DNA of 64,000 nucleotides from JAICKM01 sp050998805. Its GTDB lineage: Bacteria > Chloroflexota > Chloroflexia > QHBQ01 > JAICKM01. The stretch covers positions 5,242 through 69,241 of the forward strand of contig JBPCPV010000011.1 of the NCBI GenBank assembly GCA_050998805.1, in the 5' to 3' direction. The first letter of the stretch is position 1. The number at the start of each line of letters is the position of its first letter. The notes beneath the pieces were generated by a model, which ran no database searches, was not told the origin of the DNA, and saw only the letters and a list, made by a program, of their open reading frames with translations. Both the position numbers and the translations under genes were made by a program. Shown piece by piece: positions 49,145 through 59,194 of this stretch.

Positions 49145-51478
49145 ATGCACATCCGCACCGTTCTGACAATCTGCGCGACCGCACTATGCTTCTGGCTGCT
49201 GACCGCAGAGGCCGCGCTCGCCCACTCGCGCCTGGTAAGCTCCAACCCGCCGTCGGGTGCCGTGCTCGCCCAGCCTCCGGCCACCGTCACGATGACCTTC
49301 AGCGAAGGCGCTGTGCCCGAGTTCAGCAGCTTCGTCGTCCTCGACCGCGCAAGGCAGCACTACGAGACGAGCACGACCCCGACGATCACTCCCGCCGGGC
49401 AGGTCACCGTCGCCCTACAGCCGCAGATGCCGCCGGGCGCTTATATCGTCCAGTGGAAGGTCGTTTCAACGACCGATGGGCACCTCACGCGCGGCAGTTT
49501 CGTCTTCACTCTTCGAGGTAGCGCCCCCGCAGCTAGTCCGCCGCCCGCCGGTGGTCCGGTCACCGGGACTGCCGTACCGACCCCCCCGACAGAGGCCGCC
49601 CCCGTCCCCAATACGAACAGCACCGATACCACGAGCGAATCGCCCCAGCCGAGCGCGCTCGATGTGCTGGTGCGCTGGTTAAGCGCGCTGCTGGCCGCCG
49701 CAGTGGTCGGACTGGCCGCGTTCCGGCTGCTTGCCGTGCCGGCCAGCCTGGCGCGGCTCCAAGAGGAGCGGGCCACGCTACAGGCACACCTCGACATGCG
49801 TACCCTCCTCTGGGCGCTCGGCACAGCCTGGCTCCTGCTCGTCAGCTTATTCGCTGAGCTGCTCTTGCAGGGGACGCGGGCCACCGAAAGCGACGTTTTC
49901 GCCGTGCTCGCGCGGCACAACGTGCTCGGCACCGTGCTCGCGACCAGCTTCGGCGTCTCCCTCGAGTGGCGCGCGCTCGCCGTCCTCGGGATGTTCGCCC
50001 TGCTTGTCGCCGAGCTATGGTTCGGCAAGCTGGGCCGCGCGCTCTGGGGCCTGTTGCTGCTACTCGGAGCCGGGTATTATGTGGCCGAGACCGGCAGCGC
50101 CCACGCCGTCGCGTTAAGCGAGCAGGCCGGGGCCGGGTGGCTACAGGCGCTCGCACCGGCGGCGAACGTGATTCACCTCTTGTGTACCGCCGTCTGGATC
50201 GGCGGCCTTTTCTACTTCGTCTTCATCCTCCTGCCCCTGCTACGGGCCGTCGCCCCCGAGACGCGGACCGCCGTCCTGAACGGCTGCGTGAGGCGCTTCA
50301 GCACGATCGCCCTGGTCAGCGTGCCAGTTATCGCCGTGACCGGCACGCTGGTTTACCTCGCCGAGCAGCCGAGTGTGGCGAGCACGCTCGGCACCGATTA
50401 TGGCCGCGAGGTGCTGATCAAAGTCGCCCTGCTCGGCGTGCTGATGGTGCCCGCAGCCTACAACCTGCGCCGGGTCGGCCCCGGCCTCGCGCGTATGCGC
50501 GGCAAGCTCAGCCCTGCCTTCGCCCGCCTGGCGAGCGGCTTCGGGCGATCGGTGCGTCTCGAGGCCCTGCTCGTCAGCGCGGTGCTCGTCTTCGCCGCCC
50601 TGCTTACTCTCTCCGCCCCCGCGACCGATCCGACCGTAGCGGCAGGCAGCGCGCCGCCTACGGCCTCCCTCCCGCCAGCCACATCGGTCGCACAGGTACC
50701 GCCGGACACCGCGACAGCCGAGCCGCTCCCGACCGCGCCCCTCACCACCACTGTCACCGTGAGTCAAACCGTGCGGGGAGTTGACCTCGCGCTGACGACA
50801 GCGCATGGCACCGTTGACGACATGACCGTCCTGCTGCGCGACACCCGTGGCCCGATCACCGGCTGCCCTGCCACGCCGACCCCGAACGCCGACTGCGCGC
50901 TGAGTGTAAAGCTGACCCTCACCCAACTAGAGGACAACACGAGCGACACCCTCGTCGCCGAAGACACAGGCGGGGGCCGCTACACACTGCCGGAGGCACC
51001 CTACCTCGCCCTCGACGGCAACTGGCAGGTAGTGGTCGTCGTCCGCCGCTACAACCAGCCCGACGACGTGAAAGCCGCCTTCCGCTACACCGTCGCCGGC
51101 AGCGCCCTCACCGGCAAAGTCAGCGATTATGTCAACGTGGACGTGACGACCAACCCCGACCCGCCCCGCTCCGGCCCAGTGAGCTTCGTTCTCCATCTGA
51201 CCGACAGCAACGGCCGGCCGATCACCGATGCCACGGTGAATATGCAGGGCATCATGCCGACGCACGGCCATGTGACCGAGTTGACCCCGCTGAAGGATCT
51301 GAGCGGGGCTTACTCCGGGAGTTTGCTGATGCCGATGAGCGGCGGCTGGTCGGTCGAACTGACCATCGCGCGCCCAGGGCGGGAGACGCTCGCCGCCGAA
51401 GTCGCGCTCGATCTACAAAAATCCGAGTTCGACTTGACTCCCTACCCGAGTCCGAATACCACACCGAGCGCGCCGTGA
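49145..51478 (+). CDS. CopC-CopD-YtkA/FixH-like triple fusion, copper transport
   Basis: A 777-aa membrane protein. Signal peptide followed by a CopC domain (about 26-130: HSRLVSSNPPSGAV, STTDGHLTRGSFVF), a Pro/Thr linker, and a CopD-like membrane domain with about eight helices (about 175-495, including HLLCTAVWIGGLFYFVFILL and RFSTIALVSVPVIAVTGTL). A C-terminal extracytoplasmic part (about 540-777) has a YtkA/FixH-like domain (LTDSNGRPITDATVNMQGIM, MPTHGH). CopC-CopD fusions (YcnJ-like) import or handle copper; the extra domain could bring a further metal or partner site. The ATG lacks a strong ribosome site, but the signal peptide supports it. Confidence 0.87.
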   Translation: MHIRTVLTICATALCFWLLTAEAALAHSRLVSSNPPSGAVLAQPPATVTMTFSEGAVPEFSSFVVLDRARQHYETSTTPTITPAGQVTVALQPQMPPGAYIVQWKVVSTTDGHLTRGSFVFTLRGSAPAASPPPAGGPVTGTAVPTPPTEAAPVPNTNSTDTTSESPQPSALDVLVRWLSALLAAAVVGLAAFRLLAVPASLARLQEERATLQAHLDMRTLLWALGTAWLLLVSLFAELLLQGTRATESDVFAVLARHNVLGTVLATSFGVSLEWRALAVLGMFALLVAELWFGKLGRALWGLLLLLGAGYYVAETGSAHAVALSEQAGAGWLQALAPAANVIHLLCTAVWIGGLFYFVFILLPLLRAVAPETRTAVLNGCVRRFSTIALVSVPVIAVTGTLVYLAEQPSVASTLGTDYGREVLIKVALLGVLMVPAAYNLRRVGPGLARMRGKLSPAFARLASGFGRSVRLEALLVSAVLVFAALLTLSAPATDPTVAAGSAPPTASLPPATSVAQVPPDTATAEPLPTAPLTTTVTVSQTVRGVDLALTTAHGTVDDMTVLLRDTRGPITGCPATPTPNADCALSVKLTLTQLEDNTSDTLVAEDTGGGRYTLPEAPYLALDGNWQVVVVVRRYNQPDDVKAAFRYTVAGSALTGKVSDYVNVDVTTNPDPPRSGPVSFVLHLTDSNGRPITDATVNMQGIMPTHGHVTELTPLKDLSGAYSGSLLMPMSGGWSVELTIARPGRETLAAEVALDLQKSEFDLTPYPSPNTTPSAP

Positions 51479-51491
51479 CGCGCCGTTCCAA

Positions 51492-51664
51492 GCGGTCAGC
51501 GATCAGCTTTCAGCCGTCAGCCGTCAACTATGTCACTGTCATTCTCGTATAGCTGAAAGCTGATCGCTGATTGCTGGCACGTCCCCTGCTGAGTCATACC
51601 CAAGAGATGTCCACAGCTTAGTATGGCTCTCGCACCTGACAACTGAATGCTGAAAGCTGACGGC
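51492..51664. repeat. Cluster of AGCTTTCAGC-type repeats upstream of tkt
   Basis: Units at 51492-51527, 51551-51577 (opposite orientation) and 51641-51664 fill much of the gap between copCD and tkt. Their inverted arrangement allows hairpins. Confidence 0.7.
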
Positions 51665-51685
51665 TTACCTGGGAGGACTTGAATA

Positions 51686-53548
51686 ATGGCAGAAACCGAA
51701 CAATGGCACGAATTGGCGCAGCAGTTACGGGTAGACAGCATACGGTGCAGCACGGCTGCGGCGTCCGGGCACCCAACCTCTTCGATGTCGGCTGCGGACC
51801 TGATGGCGGTGCTGATGAGCAAGTATCTGCGTTATGATTTCAGCGACCCGAAGAACCCGGCGAACGACCATTTGATTTTCTCGAAGGGGCACGCTTCACC
51901 GCTGCTCTACTCGATGTACAAGGCGGCTGGGGCCGTCACCGACGAGGAGTTGCTGACGTTCCGCAAGTTCGGCAGCCGGCTCGAGGGCCACCCAACGCCG
52001 ATTATCCCCTGGGTAGACGTGGCTACAGGCTCGCTGGGGCAGGGGCTGCCGATCGCGGTCGGGGTTGCCCTGGCCGGCAAATACCTCGATAAGCTGCCTT
52101 ACCGTTGCTGGGTGCTCCTCGGCGATAGCGAGATGGCCGAGGGTTCGATCTGGGAGGCCCTTGACCACGCCCGCTACTACAAGCTAAACAAACTAGTCGG
52201 CATACTCGACATGAACCGCCTCGGCCAGCGCGGCGAGACCGATCTCGGCTGGGATGCCCCCGCCTACGCGGAGCGGGCGCGCGCCTTCGGCTGGCACGCA
52301 ATAGAGATAGACGGCCACGACCTCAGCCAGATCGACAGCGCGTACGCCGAAGCCGAGAAGCAGACCGACCAACCGACGCTGATCGTCGCAAAGACCGTCA
52401 AGGGCCAGGGCGTGTCGTTCCTGGCGAACAAGGAAGGCTGGCACGGCAAGGCGCTCGACCCCGAGCAGGCCCGCCAGGCGATCACCGAACTCGGCGGCGA
52501 GCGCCAGATCCGGATCGACGTGCATAAGCCCGATTCGCGCCCCGAGTCCCTGGTGCCCGGCACCAACAAGGATGTGAAGCTGCCGACATACAAGCTCGGC
52601 GGCGACAAGGTGGCGACGCGCAAGGCTTATGGCGACGCGCTGGCCGCTCTCTCCGCACGCCCCGATGTAGTCGCGCTTGATGCCGAGGTCAGCAACTCGA
52701 CATATGCCGACGAGTTCAAGAAGTCCGAGCCGGATCACTTCTTCGAGATGTTCATCGCCGAGCAGCAGATGGTCGCGGCAACCGTCGGCATGAGCGTGCG
52801 CCACCGAGTCGCCTTCGCCTCGACATTCGCCGCGTTCCTCTCACGGGCCTACGACTTTATCCGCATGGCGGCGATCTCGCAGGCCAACATCCGGCTCTGT
52901 GGCTCGCACGCGGGCGTCTCCATCGGCGAGGACGGGCCGTCACAGATGGCGCTCGAAGACCTGGCGATGATGCGCGCGGTCCACGGCAGCACGGTACTCT
53001 ACCCATCCGACCCGAACCAGACAGCGCAACTCGTGGCCGCGATGGCCGAGCAGACCGGCATCAGCTACATCCGCACGACGCGGGGTGCCCTGCCGACGAT
53101 CTACGACCCCGACGAGAAGTTCCAGATCGGCGGCAGCAAAGTCGTGAAGCAGTCGAAGGACGACAAGGTGACTGTGGTGGGCGGCGGCGTCACGCTGCAC
53201 GAGACGCTGAAAGCCTACGACACACTCAAGGCCGCCGGTATCAACATACGGGTGATCGACCTCTATTCGGTCAAGCCGATAGACAGCGGAACCCTCCACA
53301 ATGCGACCGCCGCCACCGGAGGGCTTATAGTCGTCGTCGAAGACCACTGGCCGCAGGGCGGCCTCGGCGAGGCGGTTTTGGAAGCCTTCACCAGCACGGC
53401 GAGCGACCCTGCGGTGCCGATTGACCTGCGTATGCGCCACCTTGCTGTGCGCGAGATGCCGGGGTCGGGCAAACCGGAGGAGTTGATCGAAGCAGCCGGC
53501 ATCAGCGCGAGCCACATCGTAGATGCGGTGAAGTCGCTACTGGCATAA
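51686..53548 (+). CDS. tkt: Transketolase
   Basis: A 620-aa thiamine diphosphate enzyme that transfers two-carbon units between ketose and aldose phosphates. N-terminal FSKGHASP and GDSEMAEGSIWEAL (ThDP/Mg motif, GDS in place of GDG), central PYR domain with FIAEQQMVAATVGMSVRHR carrying the catalytic Glu, and a C-terminal domain (VVVEDHWPQGGLGEAVLEA). Both halves are in one chain. ATG with GGGAGGA upstream. First gene of the pentose phosphate operon; only 13 nt separate it from tal-pgi. Confidence 0.96.
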   Translation: MAETEQWHELAQQLRVDSIRCSTAAASGHPTSSMSAADLMAVLMSKYLRYDFSDPKNPANDHLIFSKGHASPLLYSMYKAAGAVTDEELLTFRKFGSRLEGHPTPIIPWVDVATGSLGQGLPIAVGVALAGKYLDKLPYRCWVLLGDSEMAEGSIWEALDHARYYKLNKLVGILDMNRLGQRGETDLGWDAPAYAERARAFGWHAIEIDGHDLSQIDSAYAEAEKQTDQPTLIVAKTVKGQGVSFLANKEGWHGKALDPEQARQAITELGGERQIRIDVHKPDSRPESLVPGTNKDVKLPTYKLGGDKVATRKAYGDALAALSARPDVVALDAEVSNSTYADEFKKSEPDHFFEMFIAEQQMVAATVGMSVRHRVAFASTFAAFLSRAYDFIRMAAISQANIRLCGSHAGVSIGEDGPSQMALEDLAMMRAVHGSTVLYPSDPNQTAQLVAAMAEQTGISYIRTTRGALPTIYDPDEKFQIGGSKVVKQSKDDKVTVVGGGVTLHETLKAYDTLKAAGINIRVIDLYSVKPIDSGTLHNATAATGGLIVVVEDHWPQGGLGEAVLEAFTSTASDPAVPIDLRMRHLAVREMPGSGKPEELIEAAGISASHIVDAVKSLLA

Positions 53549-53561
53549 GAGGAGCAGAACA

Positions 53562-56444
53562 ATGGGCGAGACAAATCTACAGAAGCTCTACCAGGAGCAG
53601 GGGCAGGCACCCTGGCTCGACAACATCAGCCGCGGGCTGATCAAGTCCGGCGAGCTACAGAAGATGATAGACGAGGACGGGATCGTCGGTGTGACAAGCA
53701 ACCCGACGATCTTCGAGAAGGCTATCGGCAGCGGCACCGACTACGACGAGCAGATGCGTAGCGCCTTCGCATCCGGGAAGGACGCCCACGGCGTCTTCTT
53801 CGAGCTGATGCTCCAAGACATCGGCGACGCAGCCGACCACTTCAAGCCCGTCTACGACCGCACAAAGCACCTCGACGGCTACATCAGTATCGAGGTGACG
53901 CCCGACCTCGCGCGGGACACCGCGAAGACCGTGGAGCAAGCGCACTGGTTCCGCGAGCGGCTGGGGCGGCCCAACGTCTTCGTGAAGATCCCCGCCACTG
54001 CCGAGGGCATCCCCGCGATTGAGCAGGCGATCTACGACGGCATCAGCATCAACGTCACGCTGATCTTCGCAATCGAACGTTACAAACAGGTGATCGAAGC
54101 CTACTTGAAGGGCCTCGAGCGGCGTGTGGCCGAGGGCAAGCCGGTGGACGACGTCTGGTCGGTCGCCTCTTTCTTCGTCAGCCGCTTCGACACGAAGGTG
54201 GACAAGCAGCTTGACGCGCTCATCGAGAAGGCCGGCTCGGACGATGAGAAAAAGAGGATAGCCGCACTGAAAGGCAAGGGCGCCATCGCCAACGCGAAGA
54301 TCGCTTACGAAGTCTTCAGGCAGACTTTCACCGGCCCCCGCTGGGAAAAGCTGGCCGCGAAAGGCGCGCACCTCCAACGCCCGCTGTTCGCCTCGACCAG
54401 CACGAAGAACCCGTCCTACCCAGACACCCTCTACCCCGGCGCGCTGATGGGTCCCGACACCGTGGACACGCTCCCCGATGCCACGATAGTCGCCTTCGAG
54501 GACCACGGCACAGTGAGACGCACCGTGGACGAGGACATGCCGGGCGCGCACAAGGTGATCGCAGACCTGGAGGCCGTCGGCATTTCGATGCCGCAGGTGA
54601 TGAAGGAACTCGAAGACGAGGGCGTGGCTAGCTTCGCAAAGTCGTATGAGACCTTGACCGCGGCTATCGAGAGCAAGCGAGCGGCGCTCGCCGCCGGGCA
54701 GGACCAGAATGAGAGCACCGACCTCGGCACCTACAAGCCCGACGTGGAGAAGACCCTCGCAGGGCTGCCCGACGCCGGGCAACACCTCTGGAACAAAGAC
54801 GGCGCGTGGTGGTCGCCCGATAAAGATGTGCAGGCCAAAATCGTGGACCGCCTCGGATGGCTGAACGTGGTAGACACCATGCTCGCCGACGCCGACAACC
54901 TGCGGGCGTTCGCGGAGGAGGTCAAGCAGGCTGGCTTCAAGAACGTGCTGCTGATGGGCATGGGCGGCAGCAGCCTTGCTCCCGATCTCTTCAGCATGGA
55001 GTTCGAGACCTCCGACGGCTTCCCCGAACTCTACGTCCTCGACAGCACGGACCCTTCGGTGGTGCATCTCTGCCGCCAGGAACTCGACCCCGCCAAGACG
55101 CTCTACATCGTTTCGAGCAAGTCGGGCACGACAACCGAGCCTAACGCCTTCATGGACTACTTTTACGAGCAGGTGCGCGAGGTAAAGGGTCAGGCCGGAG
55201 AGAGCTTCGTCGCCATCACCGATCCCGGCTCGCCGTTGGTGGACGAGGCGAAGAAGCGCGGCTTCCGCAAAGTCTTCGAGAACCCACCGGACATCGGCGG
55301 GCGCTACTCCGCGCTCTCTTACTTCGGGCTGGTGCCCGCCGCGCTGATGGGCGTGGATGTGCGGAAACTGCTCGACCGCGCGCACCTCATGGCGCAGCGC
55401 TGCGGCGCAGGCGTGCCCGCGAAGGAGAACCCCGGCGTCTGGCTAGGCGCGGTCCTCGGCACGCTCGGCCTCGCTGGCCGCGACAAAGTGACCTTCGTGA
55501 CGACGATCGGCACCGACAGCTTCGGCGACTGGGCAGAGCAGCTCATCGCGGAAAGCACAGGCAAGCAGGGCAAGGGCCTTGTCCCCATTGCGGGCGAAGC
55601 GGTCGGAGTGCCGGAGGACTACGGCGACGACCGGGTGTTCGTCTATATGCCGAAGGCCGGCGACGAACAGGACGACCTCGACGAGGCTGTGTCCCGCCTG
55701 ATGGATGCCGGGCAGCCGGTCATCACCCTCCCGCTCGAAGACGAGTACGACATGGGCGGCGAGTTCTTCCGGTGGGAGACCGCGATCGCGATAGCCGGCA
55801 AGATCCTCGGCATCAACCCGTTCGACGAGCCGAACGTCACCGAGAGCAAGAACAACACGAAGCGCCTCCTCGAAGGCTACATGAAGGACGGTCACCTGCC
55901 CGAGGAGACCCCCGCCGCAGACGAGGACGCCATCAAGGTCTACGCCTACAACTTCACCCCCTCACCGGCGGAGCCGGGCAAGAACGGCGCAGGTGAGGAA
56001 GCCGGCGCGCTCGGCTCCTACGTCGACGGCCTGCTGGCGAGCGTCAAGCCGCACGATTACGTGGCGCTGCTCGCCTACCTTTCAGACGAGAGCATGGACC
56101 AACTGGAAATGATCCGGCTGGAGATCCGCGACGAGCTACAGGTCGCCACCACGCTCGGTTTCGGGCCGCGCTTCCTGCACTCCACCGGCCAGCTGCACAA
56201 GGGCGGGCCGAACACCGGCGTCTTCCTTGTCTTCACCGCCGACGAGGACGATAGCGTGAAGATCCCGCAGATGGGCTACAGCTTCGGCACCCTGATCAAG
56301 GCGCAGGCCCTCGGCGACATCGAGGCGCTCGTCTCGAAGGGCCGTCGCGTGTTGAGGCTGCACCTCGCCGACCCTGATGAGGGCATGGAGCAGGTCTGCG
56401 ACCTCGTGGACGAAGTACTCGGCGGAGTCGAAATAGAAGGCTAG
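53562..56444 (+). CDS. Bifunctional transaldolase / glucose-6-phosphate isomerase
   Basis: A 960-aa fusion. Residues 1 to about 375 form transaldolase: NPTIFEKAIGSG, catalytic Lys142 in NVFVKIPATAEGIPA, and NVTLIFAIERYKQVIEAYL. Residues about 400-960 form phosphoglucose isomerase: LLMGMGGSSLAPDLF, SKSGTTTEPN (about 517-526), VGVPEDYGDDRVFVYM. The fusion couples the non-oxidative pentose phosphate pathway to glycolysis; similar Tal-Pgi fusions are known in Actinobacteria, Cyanobacteria and Chloroflexota. ATG with AAGAGGAG upstream. Confidence 0.96.
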   Translation: MGETNLQKLYQEQGQAPWLDNISRGLIKSGELQKMIDEDGIVGVTSNPTIFEKAIGSGTDYDEQMRSAFASGKDAHGVFFELMLQDIGDAADHFKPVYDRTKHLDGYISIEVTPDLARDTAKTVEQAHWFRERLGRPNVFVKIPATAEGIPAIEQAIYDGISINVTLIFAIERYKQVIEAYLKGLERRVAEGKPVDDVWSVASFFVSRFDTKVDKQLDALIEKAGSDDEKKRIAALKGKGAIANAKIAYEVFRQTFTGPRWEKLAAKGAHLQRPLFASTSTKNPSYPDTLYPGALMGPDTVDTLPDATIVAFEDHGTVRRTVDEDMPGAHKVIADLEAVGISMPQVMKELEDEGVASFAKSYETLTAAIESKRAALAAGQDQNESTDLGTYKPDVEKTLAGLPDAGQHLWNKDGAWWSPDKDVQAKIVDRLGWLNVVDTMLADADNLRAFAEEVKQAGFKNVLLMGMGGSSLAPDLFSMEFETSDGFPELYVLDSTDPSVVHLCRQELDPAKTLYIVSSKSGTTTEPNAFMDYFYEQVREVKGQAGESFVAITDPGSPLVDEAKKRGFRKVFENPPDIGGRYSALSYFGLVPAALMGVDVRKLLDRAHLMAQRCGAGVPAKENPGVWLGAVLGTLGLAGRDKVTFVTTIGTDSFGDWAEQLIAESTGKQGKGLVPIAGEAVGVPEDYGDDRVFVYMPKAGDEQDDLDEAVSRLMDAGQPVITLPLEDEYDMGGEFFRWETAIAIAGKILGINPFDEPNVTESKNNTKRLLEGYMKDGHLPEETPAADEDAIKVYAYNFTPSPAEPGKNGAGEEAGALGSYVDGLLASVKPHDYVALLAYLSDESMDQLEMIRLEIRDELQVATTLGFGPRFLHSTGQLHKGGPNTGVFLVFTADEDDSVKIPQMGYSFGTLIKAQALGDIEALVSKGRRVLRLHLADPDEGMEQVCDLVDEVLGGVEIEG

Positions 56445-56463
56445 GGGAGGCTTAGGATAAACT

Positions 56464-57423
56464 ATGGAAATCGGATTTATGGGCCTGGGGCGCATGGGCG
56501 AGAACATGGTCCGCCGCTTGCTTCGCGGCAACCAAAAAGTCGTCGCCTGGAACCGCAGCAAAGCGAAGACCGACGAAGTGGCGGGCGAGGGCGCTGTCGC
56601 CGCCTACACCCCGGCTGACCTCGTGAAGGACCTCAGCCCGCGCCGCGTGATCTGGCTGATGGTGCCCGCGGGGGGGCCGGTAGACGACCTCATAAATGAA
56701 CTCGTGCCCCTGCTCGACAAGGGCGACATTCTGATAGACGGCGGCAACTCGAACTTCCGCGACTCGATACGCCGCCACGACGCGCTCAAGGAGAAGGGGA
56801 TCGACTTCCTCGACATCGGCACGTCGGGCGGCATCTGGGGCCTCCAGATCGGCTACTGCATGATGGTCGGCGGCGATGAGGGTGCCTTCGCCTATGTCGA
56901 GCCGCTGCTCAAGACGCTGGCCCCCGAAAACGGCTACATCTACGCCGGGGCGAGTGGTGCGGGCCACTTCACCAAGATGGTCCACAACGGCATCGAATAC
57001 GCGATGCTGCAAGCATACGGCGAGGGCTTCGAGATCATCAAGCAGTCGCAGTTCGGCTCGGTGGACCTGGCGAAGCTCTCTGAGACCTGGCAGCACGGCA
57101 GCGTCATCCGCTCCTGGATGCTCGACCTCGCCGTGCGCGCCTTCACCGCTGAGCCTGACTTGGCTTCAATACGCGGCTACGTCGAGGACTCCGGCGAGGG
57201 CCGATGGACCGTGATCGAGGCGATCAACGAGAACGTGCCCGCTCCCGTCATCACCCTGTCGCTGCTGGCACGCTTCAGCTCCCGGCAAAAGGAGTCGTTC
57301 AGCGCGAAGGTGATCGCCGCCCTGCGTAACGAGTTCGGCGGCCATGCCGTCCAGCTCGAAAGCGGCGGCTCCAGCGGCGTCGCCTTCTCGCCCGACCAAG
57401 ACCGCGCGCTGAGTGGGAAGTAA
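56464..57423 (+). CDS. gnd: 6-phosphogluconate dehydrogenase, decarboxylating (short form)
   Basis: A 319-aa enzyme that converts 6-phosphogluconate to ribulose 5-phosphate and CO2. N-terminal GFMGLGRMGENMVRRLL dinucleotide site; the following WNRSKAK resembles the N-R-S/T-x-x-K pattern of NADP-dependent forms. GGNSNFRDS, GTSGGIWGLQ and the catalytic Lys region HFTKMVHNGIEYAMLQ are present. At 319 residues it is of the short GntZ/YqeC-like type, about 150 shorter than E. coli Gnd. It lies 19 nt after tal-pgi with GGGGAGG upstream and ends 1 nt before zwf. Confidence 0.95.
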   Translation: MEIGFMGLGRMGENMVRRLLRGNQKVVAWNRSKAKTDEVAGEGAVAAYTPADLVKDLSPRRVIWLMVPAGGPVDDLINELVPLLDKGDILIDGGNSNFRDSIRRHDALKEKGIDFLDIGTSGGIWGLQIGYCMMVGGDEGAFAYVEPLLKTLAPENGYIYAGASGAGHFTKMVHNGIEYAMLQAYGEGFEIIKQSQFGSVDLAKLSETWQHGSVIRSWMLDLAVRAFTAEPDLASIRGYVEDSGEGRWTVIEAINENVPAPVITLSLLARFSSRQKESFSAKVIAALRNEFGGHAVQLESGGSSGVAFSPDQDRALSGK

Positions 57424-57424
57424 T

Positions 57425-58984
57425 ATGGCGGCGCAAACCACCACGAACCCACTGAGGATCGGGCTGCGCCAGCAGCTCACTCCCCAGCCCTGCACTATCG
57501 TCCTCTTCGGGGCCACCGGCGACCTCACGATGCGGAAGCTGCTGCCCGCCTTCTACAACCTGGAGCTCGAGGGGTTGTTGCCCCCCGGTTTCAGCATCCT
57601 CGCCGTGGCCCGCAAGCCGAAAACCGATGACGAGTTCCGCAAGGAGATGCTCGACGCGGTGAACCAGTTTTCGCGCAGCCGCCCAGTGCAGCCGCAGGTC
57701 TGGGATACCTTCGCGCAGGGTATTTTTTATGTCCAGACCGAGTTCCACGACCTAACCGGTTTCGAGCGGCTGAAAACGAGGCTCGCCGAGGTAGATAAAG
57801 AACGCGGCACCGCGGGCAACCACCTGTTTTACATGGCGACCCCGCCCGAAGCCTACCCCCTGATCTCGCTGAACCTCGGCAAGGTCGGGCTGGTCACACG
57901 CGAGTTCGGGCGCGACCCCGATCACGCCGGCAGCTGGAGCCGCATCGTCGTCGAAAAGCCCTTCGGGCGCGACCTGAGAAGCGCACGCGAACTCAACCGC
58001 CAGATGCACACCGTCTTCAGCGAGCGCCAGATATACCGCATTGACCACTACCTCGGCAAAGAGACCGTCCAAAACCTGCTCGTCTTCCGCTTCGGCAACC
58101 TGATCTTCGAGCCGATCTGGAGCCAGCAATATGTGGACAATGTCCAGATCACCGTGGCCGAGAACCTCGGCGTCGAAGGACGCGGCTCATACTACGACAA
58201 CGCCGGGGCGATCCGCGACATGGTGCAGAATCACATGATGCAGCTTCTCTGCCTCGTCTGCATGGAGCCGCCGGTGGCATTCGACGCCGACTCGGTGCGC
58301 GACGAGAAGGTGAAGGTGCTCCGCGCCGTCCACCCGATGACGCGCGAGCAGGTGCAGACGCGCACGGTTCGCGCCCAATACAGCGCGGGGGCGATCAACG
58401 GCCGGCCCGTACCCGGCTACCTTAGCGAGGCAGATGTCGCCCCCGACTCCATCACCGAGACTTACGTGGCGATCAAGCTATTCGTGGACAACTGGCGCTG
58501 GGCGGGGGTGCCCTTCTACCTGCGGACTGGCAAGCGCCTCCCCAAGCGCACCACCGAGATCGCCCTACAGTTCAAGCCCGCCCCCCACATGCTCTTCCGG
58601 CGAAGCGTGGACGGCATGGACCCGAACTCGCTGGTGGTGCATATCCAGCCCGACGAGGGGATCACGATCAAGGCGGCCTCGAAGATCCCCGGCCCCCTGA
58701 TGCGTGTCCGCCCGGTGAACATGGACTTCCGCTACGGCACGTCGTTCGGCGTCGAGCCTGCCGACGCTTACGAGCGCCTGCTGCTCGACGCGATGCTCGG
58801 CGACTCGACCCTCTTCACCCGCCGCGACGAGGTAGAGGAGGCGTGGGAGTTCGTCACCTCGCTCATGGACGGCTGGCACGAGCAGGCCGCCGCAGCCCTC
58901 CCCAAGTACGAAGCCGGCACCTGGGGACCGGAGGAGGCCGACCGCCTCCTCGCCCGCGACACCCGCACCTGGCGGCGGCTCTAG
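57425..58984 (+). CDS. zwf: Glucose-6-phosphate 1-dehydrogenase
   Basis: A 519-aa enzyme for the first step of the oxidative pentose phosphate pathway (glucose 6-phosphate to 6-phosphogluconolactone). Nucleotide-binding GATGDLTMRKLLPAFYNL, substrate-binding RIDHYLGKETVQN with its catalytic His/Lys region, and EKPFGRDLRSARELN. ATG (57425) with GGGAAG upstream inside the end of gnd. It is followed by a repeat-filled 210-nt gap and then opcA, its assembly factor. Confidence 0.97.
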   Translation: MAAQTTTNPLRIGLRQQLTPQPCTIVLFGATGDLTMRKLLPAFYNLELEGLLPPGFSILAVARKPKTDDEFRKEMLDAVNQFSRSRPVQPQVWDTFAQGIFYVQTEFHDLTGFERLKTRLAEVDKERGTAGNHLFYMATPPEAYPLISLNLGKVGLVTREFGRDPDHAGSWSRIVVEKPFGRDLRSARELNRQMHTVFSERQIYRIDHYLGKETVQNLLVFRFGNLIFEPIWSQQYVDNVQITVAENLGVEGRGSYYDNAGAIRDMVQNHMMQLLCLVCMEPPVAFDADSVRDEKVKVLRAVHPMTREQVQTRTVRAQYSAGAINGRPVPGYLSEADVAPDSITETYVAIKLFVDNWRWAGVPFYLRTGKRLPKRTTEIALQFKPAPHMLFRRSVDGMDPNSLVVHIQPDEGITIKAASKIPGPLMRVRPVNMDFRYGTSFGVEPADAYERLLLDAMLGDSTLFTRRDEVEEAWEFVTSLMDGWHEQAAAALPKYEAGTWGPEEADRLLARDTRTWRRL

Positions 58985-59194
58985 GTAGCTTTCAGCTTTC
59001 AGCTATCAGCCGTCAGCCGTCAGGTTTGTAGTAGGCACTTTTAAGTCACTGTCATTCTGAGCGCAGAGAAGAATCTCGCTCTACCGCTACTGTCATTCTG
59101 AGTGCAGAGAAGAATCTCTTGCAGAGCGAGGATGCACCATTTAGACAGCCCGTCATTACTAAAAGCTGATAGCTGAAAGCTAAAGGAGCCAGCG
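58985..59194. repeat. Repeat-filled spacer between zwf and opcA
   Basis: AGCTTTCAGC/AGCTATCAGC repeats at 58986-59023 and 59160-59185 flank two reverse-oriented HSERSEES-type units (59048-59077 and 59089-59118) with the same internal variant (GCAGAGAAGAATCTC). The repeat ends next to the opcA ribosome site (AAAGGAG). It is likely that the repeats interrupted a once compact zwf-opcA pair. Confidence 0.8.

Noticed and set aside
53670..53696. Perfect TGTCACA-N16-CGTC on the minus strand inside tal-pgi
   Set aside because: It reads antisense inside a conserved coding region with no gene to drive. It also shows that the motif can occur by chance, so only intergenic, correctly oriented copies were called.
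53655..55385. Long minus-strand open frame opposite tal-pgi (576 codons)
   Set aside because: An antisense shadow typical of high-GC coding DNA; no family features, no ribosome site, and the plus-strand product is a well-conserved enzyme.
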